A stretch of DNA of 64,000 nucleotides from Virgibacillus salarius (GTDB taxonomy: Bacteria; Bacillota; Bacilli; Bacillales; Amphibacillaceae). Shown here in pieces: positions 43,779 to 51,366 of this stretch; within the stretch, counting starts at the first letter, position 1; each line of letters opens with the position of its first letter. The stretch covers positions 1 to 64,000 of the forward strand of contig NZ_BAAACY010000170.1 of the NCBI RefSeq assembly GCF_039521925.1. The letters run 5' to 3'. Made by a program: the position numbers and the translations under genes. The notes beneath the pieces were generated by a model, which saw only the letters and a program-made list of their open reading frames with translations, made no database searches and was not told the DNA's origin.

Positions 43779-45178
43779 AGCCAACCAAGACGATTGCAAT
43801 TGTGGGTGGCGGAATAACAGGCTTATCTGCTGCCTACTATTTACAAAAAGAGATAAAAGCAAAAAATCTACCCTATGAGATTAAGCTAATTGAAGCAAAT
43901 AGCCGCTTAGGTGGAAAAATAAAAACCTTGAGACGTGATGGGTTTACGATTGAACAAGGTCCGGATTCACTTCTTGTCAGAAAACAGCCTGCTGTTAAAC
44001 TTGTGGAAGAATTAGGGTTACAAGAGCAAATCGTCCGTAATGCAACAGGACAATCCTATATATTGGTTAATGATAGATTACATAAGATGCCTAAAGGAAC
44101 GTTTATGGGAGTTCCAAAGGATATCGGACCGTTACTCACTTCTAAGTTAATTTCACCAAAGGGTAAGGCTCGCGCGTTATTTGATTTGGTATTGCCTAAA
44201 GGGAAACAAAAGGACGATCAATCACTAGGTGCTTTTTTCCGCCGTCGATTTGGAAATGAGTTATTAGTAAATCAAATTGAGGCATTATTATCTGGAATTC
44301 ACTCTGGGGATATTGACCAAATGAGTTTAAAGGCAACCTATCCGAACTTTTATCAATTGGAGCAAAAATATGGTAGTGTAATAAAGGGCTTGCAGAAAAC
44401 GATGCCAAAGGCGGATAAGCGTAAAAAGAAAAATCCAGAAGGCGTATTCTTTTCCTTTACAAATGGATTGGAAACACTTGTGAATCGTTTGGAAGAAGTA
44501 CTTGACGACGACATCATCTCCTTGCAAACATCTGTTGATCATGTGGAAAAAAAGGAGCATGGGTACCATTTGTTACTAAGCAATGGAAATGTGTATAAAG
44601 CTGATGCAATCATCATGGCTACACCGCATTTTACAATACCAAAAATTTTTAGCCAGTATGATTTCTTTAAACCATTTACTACTGTTCCATCTACATCTAC
44701 AGCAAATGTTGTTTTAGCATTCGATCAGTCAGCTATTAAAAAGGATATTAATGGTACAGGCTTTCTAGTGTCAAGAAGCAGCGATTATCAAATCACAGCT
44801 TGTACATGGACGCATAAGAAATGGCCAACAACGACACCTAAAGGAAAGATCTTACTACGGTGCTATGTAGGGAGACCAAATGACGAGTCTGTAGTCGACT
44901 TATCTGACGATGAATTGACGGATGTTGTTTTAAATGATTTAAATAAGACCATGAAAATTAAAGCAAAGCCAGAGTTTCGCGTCATTACTCGATGGAAGAA
45001 TTCACGACCGCAATATACTGTAGGACATTTGGAGCGTCTTTCTGAAGTGCGTAATGAGGCTAATAAACATGTACCAGGAGTGTTTTTAACAGGATGTTCC
45101 TTTGATGGGGCTGGTATTCCCGATTGTATTGAACAAGGTGAGCAAACCGCACAAGATGTCATATCATTCTTACAGTAA
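43775..45178 (+). CDS. hemY: Coproporphyrinogen III oxidase (HemY/CgoX)
   Basis: A 467-residue FAD enzyme that oxidises coproporphyrinogen III to coproporphyrin III. The FAD dinucleotide motif GGGITGLSAAYYL (residues 9-21), an SRLGGKIKT motif near 44 and the C-terminal GVFLTGCSFDGAGIPDCI FAD motif are present. The ATG lies inside the end of hemH. The operon ends with a terminator at 45194. Confidence 0.96.
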   Translation: MKPTKTIAIVGGGITGLSAAYYLQKEIKAKNLPYEIKLIEANSRLGGKIKTLRRDGFTIEQGPDSLLVRKQPAVKLVEELGLQEQIVRNATGQSYILVNDRLHKMPKGTFMGVPKDIGPLLTSKLISPKGKARALFDLVLPKGKQKDDQSLGAFFRRRFGNELLVNQIEALLSGIHSGDIDQMSLKATYPNFYQLEQKYGSVIKGLQKTMPKADKRKKKNPEGVFFSFTNGLETLVNRLEEVLDDDIISLQTSVDHVEKKEHGYHLLLSNGNVYKADAIIMATPHFTIPKIFSQYDFFKPFTTVPSTSTANVVLAFDQSAIKKDINGTGFLVSRSSDYQITACTWTHKKWPTTTPKGKILLRCYVGRPNDESVVDLSDDELTDVVLNDLNKTMKIKAKPEFRVITRWKNSRPQYTVGHLERLSEVRNEANKHVPGVFLTGCSFDGAGIPDCIEQGEQTAQDVISFLQ

Positions 45179-45193
45179 TCATATATACAGTGG

Positions 45194-45229
45194 GCCGGAT
45201 AGAAGCTGAAATTCTATTCGGCTTTTTTA
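45194..45229 (+). terminator. Intrinsic terminator of hemEHY
   Basis: GCCGGATAGAA pairs with TTCTATTCGGC followed by six T residues. Repeat family A copy 4 begins directly behind it. Confidence 0.9.
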
Positions 45230-45415
45230 GTCTAGGAAATTATAAAATTTGCCCAAGTGGATAAAGATGGGCGTGTTGAGCCTCGTCCAGCTCCAGCGCC
45301 TAGAAACTACGCGACTTCACGAACCGCCCTAATCTAAGTCAACATCGGCTCGCAAGCTCTATCTCCGTTGACTCGCTCCAGTCGCTAGGCTTCTAATCAG
45401 GCGCTTGTGCTTTTG
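45228..45415 (+). repeat. Dispersed repeat family A, copy 4
   Basis: It starts with TAGTCTAGGAAATTATAAAA and contains CGTCCAGCTCCAGCGCC, ACTTCACGAACCGCCCT and CCGTTGACTCGCTCCAGTCG. The most complete copy besides copy 1. Confidence 0.8.
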
Positions 45416-45638
45416 TTTTAAGGAGAAAACCTCTGGCTGGGGGCTAGAGAGCTTATAGCTTGGCAATAAAAACTCACTTTATGGTAGGTTAAAGCTGTTG
45501 GTTTCTGGTGATTTTGATTTATCCACATTACAAAGGTCGACGGTATCGTAAATAATACGTGGGGGTGAAGGCAAAACCCCCACTGATGGAAATAGCACTT
45601 ACAAAGATTATTTCTTTATCAAGAATTAAATGATAACA
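45416..45638. other. Non-coding stretch with hairpins after repeat A
   Basis: It contains a GC-rich hairpin (ACCTCTGGCTGGGGGCTAGAG region, 45428-45450) and a GTGGGGGT / ACCCCCAC hairpin (45571-45594). No gene. The first hairpin region recalls the one behind family A copy 1 at 10297, so it may belong to the same element family. Confidence 0.4.
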
Positions 45639-45767
45639 TTATCTAGCTGGATGATCACAATCGTCACATAAATTACCGTAGCAATCTGCTTTCTCAACCA
45701 TTTCATGACCACATTTACTACACTTTTTCTTAGGTAGATTTCTAAAAAACTCCATGACGTTTATCAT
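45639..45767 (-). CDS. yhfH: YhfH family zinc-ribbon-like small protein
   Basis: A 42-residue protein with a Cys-X2-Cys pair (KKCSKCGHE, residues 14-17) and a second Cys pair (NLCDDCDH) that would bind zinc. Length and sequence fit the YhfH family of B. subtilis, located next to yhfI. AGGAGG lies 7 bases before the ATG at 45767. Function unknown. Confidence 0.82.
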   Translation of the reverse strand: MINVMEFFRNLPKKKCSKCGHEMVEKADCYGNLCDDCDHPAR

Positions 45768-45800
45768 GTGATTCCTCCTCTTGATTGAATTAAACTCATT

Positions 45801-45838
45801 GTAATATAACAGTATTCAATTAGTCAATACTGTGTTAC
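45801..45838. promoter_or_regulatory. Palindrome in the yhfH-yhfI divergent promoter region
   Basis: ACAGTATT (45809-45816) pairs with AATACTGT (45826-45833), with GTAA/TTAC extensions at 45801 and 45835. On the minus strand TTGACT and TACAAT (18-base spacer) form a yhfH promoter overlapping the palindrome. A regulator of the TetR or MarR type could bind here. Confidence 0.45.
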
Positions 45839-45867
45839 AACAAAATAAAAAATAGGAGTGTATGCTT

Positions 45868-46599
45868 ATGAAATTTACTGTTATTGGCTGCTGGGGTGGG
45901 TATCCTGCGCCAAATGGAGCAACTTCATGCTATTTACTAGAAACGAGAGGTTATAGCATGGTGCTAGATATGGGTAGTGGAGCTTTATCAAAATTGCAAC
46001 AGTTTAAAGCAATTTCAGATTTGGACGTTGTCCTATTGTCTCATTATCATTACGACCATATCGCTGATATTGGAGTTCTACAGTATGCAAGATTGGTCAA
46101 CTATTATATAACAGGAGTAGGCCGTGTATTACCCATTTTTGCACATACAGAGGATAGAGACGCATTTGATTCATTGACACATTCATTTACAAAGGGAATA
46201 GAATATGACCCAGCATTGCCTTTAAGCGTAGGACCGTTTACCATTACTTTTCTAAAAACGAAGCACCCAGTCCCTTGTTATGGAATGCGTATTACAGATG
46301 GTCAACATGTTATTGTATATACAGCAGACACTAGTTATCATATAGACTGGATTGATTTTGCGAAGAATGCAGATCTTTTGATTACAGATTGCAATCTTTA
46401 TGCGGAACAAGATGGGACAAATGTAGGGCATATGACTAGTAGTGAAGGAGCATCAATTGCACAACAAGCTAATGTTAAACAGCTAATTTTAAGTCATTTG
46501 CCTCAGTACGGTGATAAGAATCAATTAAAAGAAGAGGCGGAACAGATTTATCAAGGTGTAATACAAATTGCAAAAGAAGGTTTGGTTTGGGAGCGCTAG
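45868..46599 (+). CDS. yhfI: Metallo-beta-lactamase fold hydrolase YhfI
   Basis: A 243-residue MBL-fold protein. Metal ligands: HYHYDHIAD (near residue 56), a downstream His in KHPVPCYG near 133, and the terminal LSHLP near 208; Asp in YTADTS near 155. It may act as RNase Z-like, lactonase or other hydrolase; B. subtilis YhfI is not characterised. AGGAG precedes the ATG at 45868 by 10 bases; an ATG two codons earlier is too close to it. Confidence 0.85.
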   Translation: MKFTVIGCWGGYPAPNGATSCYLLETRGYSMVLDMGSGALSKLQQFKAISDLDVVLLSHYHYDHIADIGVLQYARLVNYYITGVGRVLPIFAHTEDRDAFDSLTHSFTKGIEYDPALPLSVGPFTITFLKTKHPVPCYGMRITDGQHVIVYTADTSYHIDWIDFAKNADLLITDCNLYAEQDGTNVGHMTSSEGASIAQQANVKQLILSHLPQYGDKNQLKEEAEQIYQGVIQIAKEGLVWER

Positions 46600-46683
46600 G
46601 TTTATTTTTTGATTACTACTCTTATTTACATTAAACTAAAGCTATACCAAATACCTATTTTTATGTTGAAGGGAGTATAAACG

Positions 46684-47679
46684 ATGAAGTTTATTGACAA
46701 TAAAGGGATTACAGACCCATCAATTAATCTTGCACTTGAAGAATATGTATTGCAAAATTTTGGTGAGAAAGATACATATTTACTATTTTATGTGAATGCT
46801 CCATCTATTATTATCGGTCGGAATCAAAATACGATCGAAGAAATAAATACACAATATGTAGATGATAACGGCATTAAAGTCGTCCGTAGATTATCAGGTG
46901 GCGGAGCAGTATACCATGATGAAGGTAACTTAAACTTTAGCTTCATAACGAAAGATGATGGAAATAGCTTTCAAAATTTTGCTAAATTTACACAACCAGT
47001 GGTTGATGCTTTAAATAAACTTGGTGTGCCAGCTGAACTACAAGGGAGAAATGACCTTACTGTAGAAGGTCGGAAAATTTCAGGGAATGCCATGTATTCA
47101 ACCAAAGGGAAAATGTTCAGCCATGGTACACTTATGCTGGATTCTGAAATAGAAAATGTTGTTTCTGCATTAAAAGTTAAAAAAGAAAAGATTGAGTCAA
47201 AGGGAATTAAGTCAATCCGTAGTCGTGTTGCTAACATTTCAGAATTTCTTGAGAAAAAAATTACCGTTGATGAATTTAAAGAGATTATTCTGCGACATGT
47301 ATTCGACGTAGAGGATGTTGCTGATGTTCCGCGCTATGAGTTAACTGAGGAAGATTGGGAAAATGTCCATCAAATATCGCGTGAGCGCTATCAAAATTGG
47401 GAATGGAACTATGGGAAATCACCATCCTTCAACATTCAAGCATCACATAAATTCCCTGCTGGTCTTGTTGATGTGCGACTAGATGTTAAAAAAGGTGTCA
47501 TTGGAAATTGTAAAATTTATGGGGATTTCTTTGGTATTGGTGAAATAAAAGTCATGGAAGAAAAGTTAGTAGGTGTTCGTCATAATCGCCAAGCTCTGGA
47601 AGAAGCATTGGCAAATGTTGATGTATCTCATTACTTAGGAAAAATTTCTAAAGATGATTTTATTAATTTAATTTATTAA
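46684..47679 (+). CDS. lplJ: Lipoate-protein ligase
   Basis: A 331-residue LplA-type ligase that attaches lipoate to the E2 and GcvH proteins. The lipoyl-adenylate site RRLSGGGAVYHDEGNLNFSF is near residue 70 and the catalytic Lys motif GRKISGNA near 135. The C-terminal 80 residues form the LplA accessory domain. GAAGGGAG precedes the ATG. It corresponds to B. subtilis lplJ (yhfJ). Confidence 0.95.
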   Translation: MKFIDNKGITDPSINLALEEYVLQNFGEKDTYLLFYVNAPSIIIGRNQNTIEEINTQYVDDNGIKVVRRLSGGGAVYHDEGNLNFSFITKDDGNSFQNFAKFTQPVVDALNKLGVPAELQGRNDLTVEGRKISGNAMYSTKGKMFSHGTLMLDSEIENVVSALKVKKEKIESKGIKSIRSRVANISEFLEKKITVDEFKEIILRHVFDVEDVADVPRYELTEEDWENVHQISRERYQNWEWNYGKSPSFNIQASHKFPAGLVDVRLDVKKGVIGNCKIYGDFFGIGEIKVMEEKLVGVRHNRQALEEALANVDVSHYLGKISKDDFINLIY

Positions 47680-47720
47680 ATGAAGATAATTGTTAAGCCT
47701 AGGGCTTTTTAGAAGTTCAA

Positions 47721-47824
47721 TTAGAGCCGTCATCTTTTCACGGACAGCTGCAGCTTTTACAGGAATCAAACTCGCTCCTAGCGGGATCTTCAGCAGTTGC
47801 TGCTTCCGCAGGGGCGACGGCTCC
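47721..47824. repeat. Dispersed repeat family B variant with inverted ends
   Basis: Ends GAGCCGTC (47726) and GACGGCTC (47817-47824) are inverted. Inside are GCTGCAGCTTTTACAGG and GCTTCCGCAGGGG blocks of the GC-rich family, with degenerate order. Confidence 0.5.
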
Positions 47825-47863
47825 ATTACTATCTATCTACTTTGTCTATTCGTTTTATAGAGA

Positions 47864-47897
47864 AAAAAAGAAATCCAACTAAGGATGTCTTTTTTTT
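47864..47897 (+). terminator. Intrinsic terminator of lplJ
   Basis: AAAAAAGAAATCC pairs with GGATGTCTTTTTT, six-base loop, followed by T residues. Confidence 0.75.
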
Positions 47898-48097
47898 GGC
47901 CTAATTTGCTTTTAACACAGTGATCTCCTTACTGTGAAGGAATAGAATTTGAATTTCTCACAATTTGTTAACGCTTGCACTTGAAATGATAAAAATCGTA
48001 ATTTATACTAAAATAGTAAAATAATTCATATGTTTTTGAAGATAGAGGAATAGCCAAAGTAATGGGAAGTATTCTTCTATTAAAAAATGCTGCATAA

Positions 48098-48115
48098 TGA
48101 ATGATTATTCATTCA
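48098..48115. promoter_or_regulatory. FadR-type operator before lcfB
   Basis: TGAATGATTATTCATTCA matches the B. subtilis FadR binding consensus (TGAATGAnTAnTCATTCA) over the whole 18 bases. It overlaps a candidate -10 box (CATAAT at 48093) and lies 22 bases before the lcfB GTG start. FadR represses acyl-CoA synthetase and beta-oxidation genes until long-chain acyl-CoA is present. Confidence 0.75.
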
Positions 48116-48137
48116 TTATGCATGAGGAGGATTAGCA

Positions 48138-49673
48138 GTGAATTTAAGTGAACAATTAGCTGTTACTGCAAAAAAGTATCCTGACAAGACGGCATATGTG
48201 TTTCAACATAAAGAAACGTCTTATTTTGAACTGAATCATGCTGTTTCGCTATTTGCCTCTGGCCTAGCATCCTTAGGATACAAGAAAGGAGATCATGTTG
48301 CCTTAGTTGTTGGTAATAGTCCTTATTATGTCATTGGTCTGTATGGCGCGTTACGACTTGGTCTAGTTATTATTCCAATTAATCCTTTATATACATCAAG
48401 TGAAATGACATATATAGTGAAGAATGGAGATGTCAAGGCTGTTATTACAATGGATGTATTATTGGAAAAGTTTCATGCAATCGATGATCAATTACCTGCG
48501 ATTAATCATTACATAGTCTGCGACTCCGAGAAAAACGTATCATCACCACTCTTTCTTCAAGAAAAAACAAAAGCATTTACTGAAATTTTAGCTCTTGGAG
48601 AAACAAGCTTTATAGACCCTTCTTTGGATCAAGAGGATTTGGCTATTATCCTATATACCTCTGGAACGACAGGAACACCTAAGGGAGCGATGCTCTCACA
48701 TAAAAACTTATATTCTAATGCAAAAGATACAGCAGATTATTTAACAATAAATAATCAAGACCGTGTGATTGCTGCATTACCTATGTTTCACGTTTTTTGT
48801 TTAACGGTTTCGTTGAACGCTCCATTAATGAATGGTGGAACAGTACTGATTTTGCCTAAATTTTCACCTACGGATGTGTTTCAAGTTAGTAAACAATATC
48901 AAGCCACGATTTTCGCTGGTGTACCTACAATGTATAATTACTTGGTACGAAGTGGGAAAGAGATGGTAGATCATTTTTCTACGATTCGTTTATGTATTTC
49001 TGGCGGCGCATCTATGCCTGTGGCTCTTTTAAAGTCCTTTGAGGAGATCTTCCATGTGAAGGTTTCAGAAGGGTACGGGTTATCTGAGGCCTCACCAGTA
49101 ACTTGTTTTAACCCATTGGATCGTCCGCGCAAACCAGGATCTATTGGTAGAAGTATCCTTCACGTGGAAAACAAAGTAGTTGATGAGTTTGGCGAAGAAG
49201 TACAGGTGGGAGAAGTAGGCGAACTTGTTGTTCGTGGACCAAACGTTATGCTAGGCTATTATAAAATGCCGGAAGAATCGGCAATTGCTTTAAAGGATGG
49301 TTGGCTTTATACAGGAGATATGGCTCGAATGGATGATGAAGGGTACTTCTATATCGTTGATAGGAAAAAAGACATGATTCTTGTGGGTGGGTATAATGTA
49401 TATCCAAGAGAAGTGGAAGAGGTTTTATACGCCCATCCAGGTGTTTCCGAGGTTGCTGTTATCGGTGTTCCCGATAGTCAAACTGGAGAGGCTGTATGCA
49501 GCTTCGTTGTGGTTAATGATTCTTCTATAACAGAGGACGAGTTATTGGAATACTGTGCTACCTATCTAGTAAAATATAAAATTCCTTCCACTGTTGAATT
49601 TCTTGAGGAATTACCTAAAAATACGACAGGAAAGATATTACGAAAAAATTTAAGATCGCATACACGAAATTGA
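48138..49673 (+). CDS. lcfB: Long-chain acyl-CoA synthetase LcfB
   Basis: A 511-residue AMP-dependent synthetase, the length of B. subtilis LcfB (YhfL). The adenylation motif YTSGTTGTPKGAML (near residue 172), GYGLSEASP near 312, the YTGDMARMDDEGYF motif near 390 and DRKKDMI near 408 are complete, as is the C-terminal Lys in TGKILRKNL. It activates fatty acids for beta-oxidation or lipid synthesis. GTG start after GAGGAGG. FadR-type operator upstream. Confidence 0.93.
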   Translation: MNLSEQLAVTAKKYPDKTAYVFQHKETSYFELNHAVSLFASGLASLGYKKGDHVALVVGNSPYYVIGLYGALRLGLVIIPINPLYTSSEMTYIVKNGDVKAVITMDVLLEKFHAIDDQLPAINHYIVCDSEKNVSSPLFLQEKTKAFTEILALGETSFIDPSLDQEDLAIILYTSGTTGTPKGAMLSHKNLYSNAKDTADYLTINNQDRVIAALPMFHVFCLTVSLNAPLMNGGTVLILPKFSPTDVFQVSKQYQATIFAGVPTMYNYLVRSGKEMVDHFSTIRLCISGGASMPVALLKSFEEIFHVKVSEGYGLSEASPVTCFNPLDRPRKPGSIGRSILHVENKVVDEFGEEVQVGEVGELVVRGPNVMLGYYKMPEESAIALKDGWLYTGDMARMDDEGYFYIVDRKKDMILVGGYNVYPREVEEVLYAHPGVSEVAVIGVPDSQTGEAVCSFVVVNDSSITEDELLEYCATYLVKYKIPSTVEFLEELPKNTTGKILRKNLRSHTRN

Positions 49674-49720
49674 GAAGAAAAAATGGCTGGGACAAGAGAA
49701 TGAAGAAACAATTAAAAACG

Positions 49721-49764
49721 AAAACGAACGATGATTATTTTTGATTAATTATCGTTCGTTTTTT
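49721..49764 (+). terminator. Intrinsic terminator of lcfB
   Basis: AAAACGAACGAT pairs with ATCGTTCGTTTT, 18-base loop, followed by T residues, within the composite repeat. Confidence 0.8.
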
Positions 49765-49789
49765 GATCAGAATCATTCATTTAGCACCT

Positions 49790-49925
49790 GAAATAAGCGA
49801 GACTCCGGCGGTAACAGCACGCGTCCGAAGATCCACGTATTAACGTGTTTTTCTTTACCAAAGTTAGCTGAGGCCGTGCCCGCGGAAAACGAATATAGTT
49901 TCACGGTGCGGCGATGATACTCCTA
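49790..49925 (-). repeat. Dispersed repeat family B, inverted copy within the composite element
   Basis: GAGACTCCGGCGGTAACAGC, GAAGATCCACG, AGCTGAGGCCGTGCCCGCGG and AAAACGAATATAG are the reverse-order blocks of family B. Confidence 0.65.
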
Positions 49926-50064
49926 TTGATAATATGATTATTCGTATTTTGAGTAAAGAAGTTGTGTTTTGTCCCAGCCTCTTTTTTGTTGTGGGATAAG
50001 ACTGAACAAATAATGTATGGTTGTGTATAAATTGAGAGAGAATAGAGATAAGAGGTGATAAGGG

Positions 50065-50208
50065 ATGAACTTATACGAAGATGAAGAGAAGGAGCTTGCT
50101 ACTTTTACATGGTTAAATCCTGAGTTTGATGTATCTCAGAAACAGGAGCAAACCACTCCATCGCATTATGAATTAAAACATGAGGGTGATGCAGAAAACA
50201 ATCGTTGA
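50065..50208 (+). CDS. Small acidic protein of unknown function
   Basis: A 47-residue hydrophilic protein rich in Glu and Asp (MNLYEDEEKELATFTWLNPE at the N-terminus). AGAGGTGAT lies correctly before the ATG, and the codon use matches its neighbours. No family recognised. It precedes comK by about 100 bases and could be cotranscribed or regulate nearby genes. A GAAGAT / ATCTTC hairpin follows. Confidence 0.55.
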   Translation: MNLYEDEEKELATFTWLNPEFDVSQKQEQTTPSHYELKHEGDAENNR

Positions 50209-50222
50209 ATTTTGTGAAGATA

Positions 50223-50251
50223 TTGTTTTTATCTTCCATTTTCTCTATAAT
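50223..50251 (+). promoter_or_regulatory. Sigma-A promoter of comK
   Basis: TTGTTT (50223-50228) and TATAAT (50246-50251) with a 17-base spacer, about 55 bases before the ATG. No clear pair of ComK boxes (AAAA-N5-TTTT) is visible in this short region. Confidence 0.55.
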
Positions 50252-50307
50252 TTTGATAAATTAATATATAAGCCACTTTCTTTTCTTCGGAAAGGATGAG
50301 CATTTTA

Positions 50308-50835
50308 ATGTTGAATTTGTATACATCTACACCAGAAATCACCCCACTGACTGTTGCTCTTGTTGCCCAACGTGATTCCAAAGATAACCCCATTACTATG
50401 GTATTAGAAGAAGAAGCTGAATATCCAGTCAGCTTTTCTCCTAGCAAAATTGTCGATCATGCTTGTAAGTTTTTTGGTGCAAGTTTAAAAGGTCGACAAG
50501 AGGGTACCAAAGATATCTGTGGAATTACACATAAAGCACCAATCACAATTGATCCAATTAGTGGCATGTATTTCTTCCCGACTACATCCCCTTCAAGCTC
50601 CAAATGTTCATGGATTGCACACTCCCATATTGATCAAGTTCTTAAAGCAGCTAATTATGGTACAGAAATCCTGTTTAAGAATGGCAAGCGTGTATTTCTT
50701 GATATCTCCTATGGTTCTGCGCTAAATCAGGTTCAACGAACTGCGCAGTTTCGCTATCTTTTAGATAATCGTATTAGGTTTTTGCAGAAGCATATTGATC
50801 GGACTGCCCCTTTTCCATTAATTCCTCAAGAATAG
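50308..50835 (+). CDS. comK: Competence transcription factor ComK
   Basis: A 175-residue ComK homologue (B. subtilis ComK is 192 residues). Conserved blocks include KIVDHACKFFGASLKGR (near residue 50), HKAPITIDP and the CSWIAHSHI segment. ComK activates DNA uptake and recombination genes at high cell state heterogeneity. ATG 50308 is chosen because an upstream in-frame ATG at 50296 overlaps the AAAGGA ribosome-binding site. The C-terminus is shorter than in B. subtilis, so the MecA-binding tail could differ. The 3' end overlaps the convergent yhjD gene by 62 bases. Confidence 0.87.
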   Translation: MLNLYTSTPEITPLTVALVAQRDSKDNPITMVLEEEAEYPVSFSPSKIVDHACKFFGASLKGRQEGTKDICGITHKAPITIDPISGMYFFPTTSPSSSKCSWIAHSHIDQVLKAANYGTEILFKNGKRVFLDISYGSALNQVQRTAQFRYLLDNRIRFLQKHIDRTAPFPLIPQE

Positions 50836-51157
50836 TTAGGACTTTTTTTCGAATAGCAGGGTTAAAATAATTCCGTTTTTCCTCACGACCTCGGCAGAGG
50901 AATAAATACGAAGAAAATGAATCATTTTTTTCTAATGTAACGACCTTTATTTGTTTATGAAGCATAGTACTTCGTAACACTCTGCGTTCATTGACTGCTT
51001 CTGCCTCCATTCTTTTCAAAAGTCCCATATAATGCTCTGTGATTTTAAACGCTCCTTTTTGGAAATGTTGCATGTCTTGTTGTATAACGACCATGGCCAT
51101 CGATAGGAACAGAAAGCGAGAAGCAATCGTTAATTCTTCTTCGTTTAGATAGCGCAT
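50774..51157 (-). CDS. yhjD: YhjD family protein
   Basis: A 127-residue mostly helical protein resembling B. subtilis YhjD, from its neighbourhood and size. No catalytic motif is visible. ATG 51157 has AAGGAGG 8 bases upstream. Its promoter (51199-51228 minus) and a LexA-like palindrome at 51175-51194 overlap its expected transcript start, so DNA-damage control is likely. It overlaps the end of comK tail to tail. Confidence 0.7.
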   Translation of the reverse strand: MRYLNEEELTIASRFLFLSMAMVVIQQDMQHFQKGAFKITEHYMGLLKRMEAEAVNERRVLRSTMLHKQIKVVTLEKNDSFSSYLFLCRGREEKRNYFNPAIRKKVLTILEELMEKGQSDQYASAKT

Positions 51158-51174
51158 GACAATCTCCCTCCTTG

Positions 51175-51194
51175 ACAAGAACGTTTGTTCTTGT
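51175..51194. promoter_or_regulatory. LexA/DinR-like palindrome before yhjD
   Basis: ACAAGAAC-GTTT-GTTCTTGT is a perfect inverted repeat whose GAAC-N4-GTTC core is the SOS-box pattern of Gram-positive LexA. On the minus strand TTGATT (51228-51223) and TATACT (51204-51199) with an 18-base spacer form the promoter, so the box lies right at the transcript start. Confidence 0.6.
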
Positions 51195-51198
51195 TCAT

Positions 51199-51228
51199 AG
51201 TATATGCAAAAATTAATAAACTAATCAA
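51199..51228 (-). promoter_or_regulatory. Sigma-A promoter of yhjD
   Basis: Minus-strand TTGATT and TATACT, 18-base spacer, extended by TGCA before the -10 box. Confidence 0.5.
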
Positions 51229-51366
51229 TGGTAACTATTAGAAATGAAAAGAAAGTGGCAAATTAAGGATATGACTATGCATAATTAGATGTTTACATTA
51301 AAATAAAAATAGATAGACTTAAAAATAGGATAAAGTGACATTTACATATTGAGGAGATTTTACTAC

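Larger units (their letters stand above)
47680..48097. other. Intergenic region between lplJ and lcfB
   Basis: It holds a family B repeat (47711-47830) whose ends GAGCCGTC and GACGGCTC form an inverted repeat, a terminator (47864-47897) and then the lcfB control region with a FadR-type site. No ORF. Confidence 0.55.
49685..49987. repeat. Composite element bracketed by GGCTGGGACAA inverted repeats
   Basis: GGCTGGGACAA (49685-49695) pairs with TTGTCCCAGCC (49969-49979), and a T run follows, so the whole unit looks like a very long terminator hairpin. It encloses a second, local terminator (49721-49764) and a family B repeat (49790-49925). A half copy occurs at 18063. Confidence 0.65.

Noticed and set aside
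49685..49987. Insertion sequence with transposase
   Set aside because: The unit has inverted ends but no ORF of transposase type inside.
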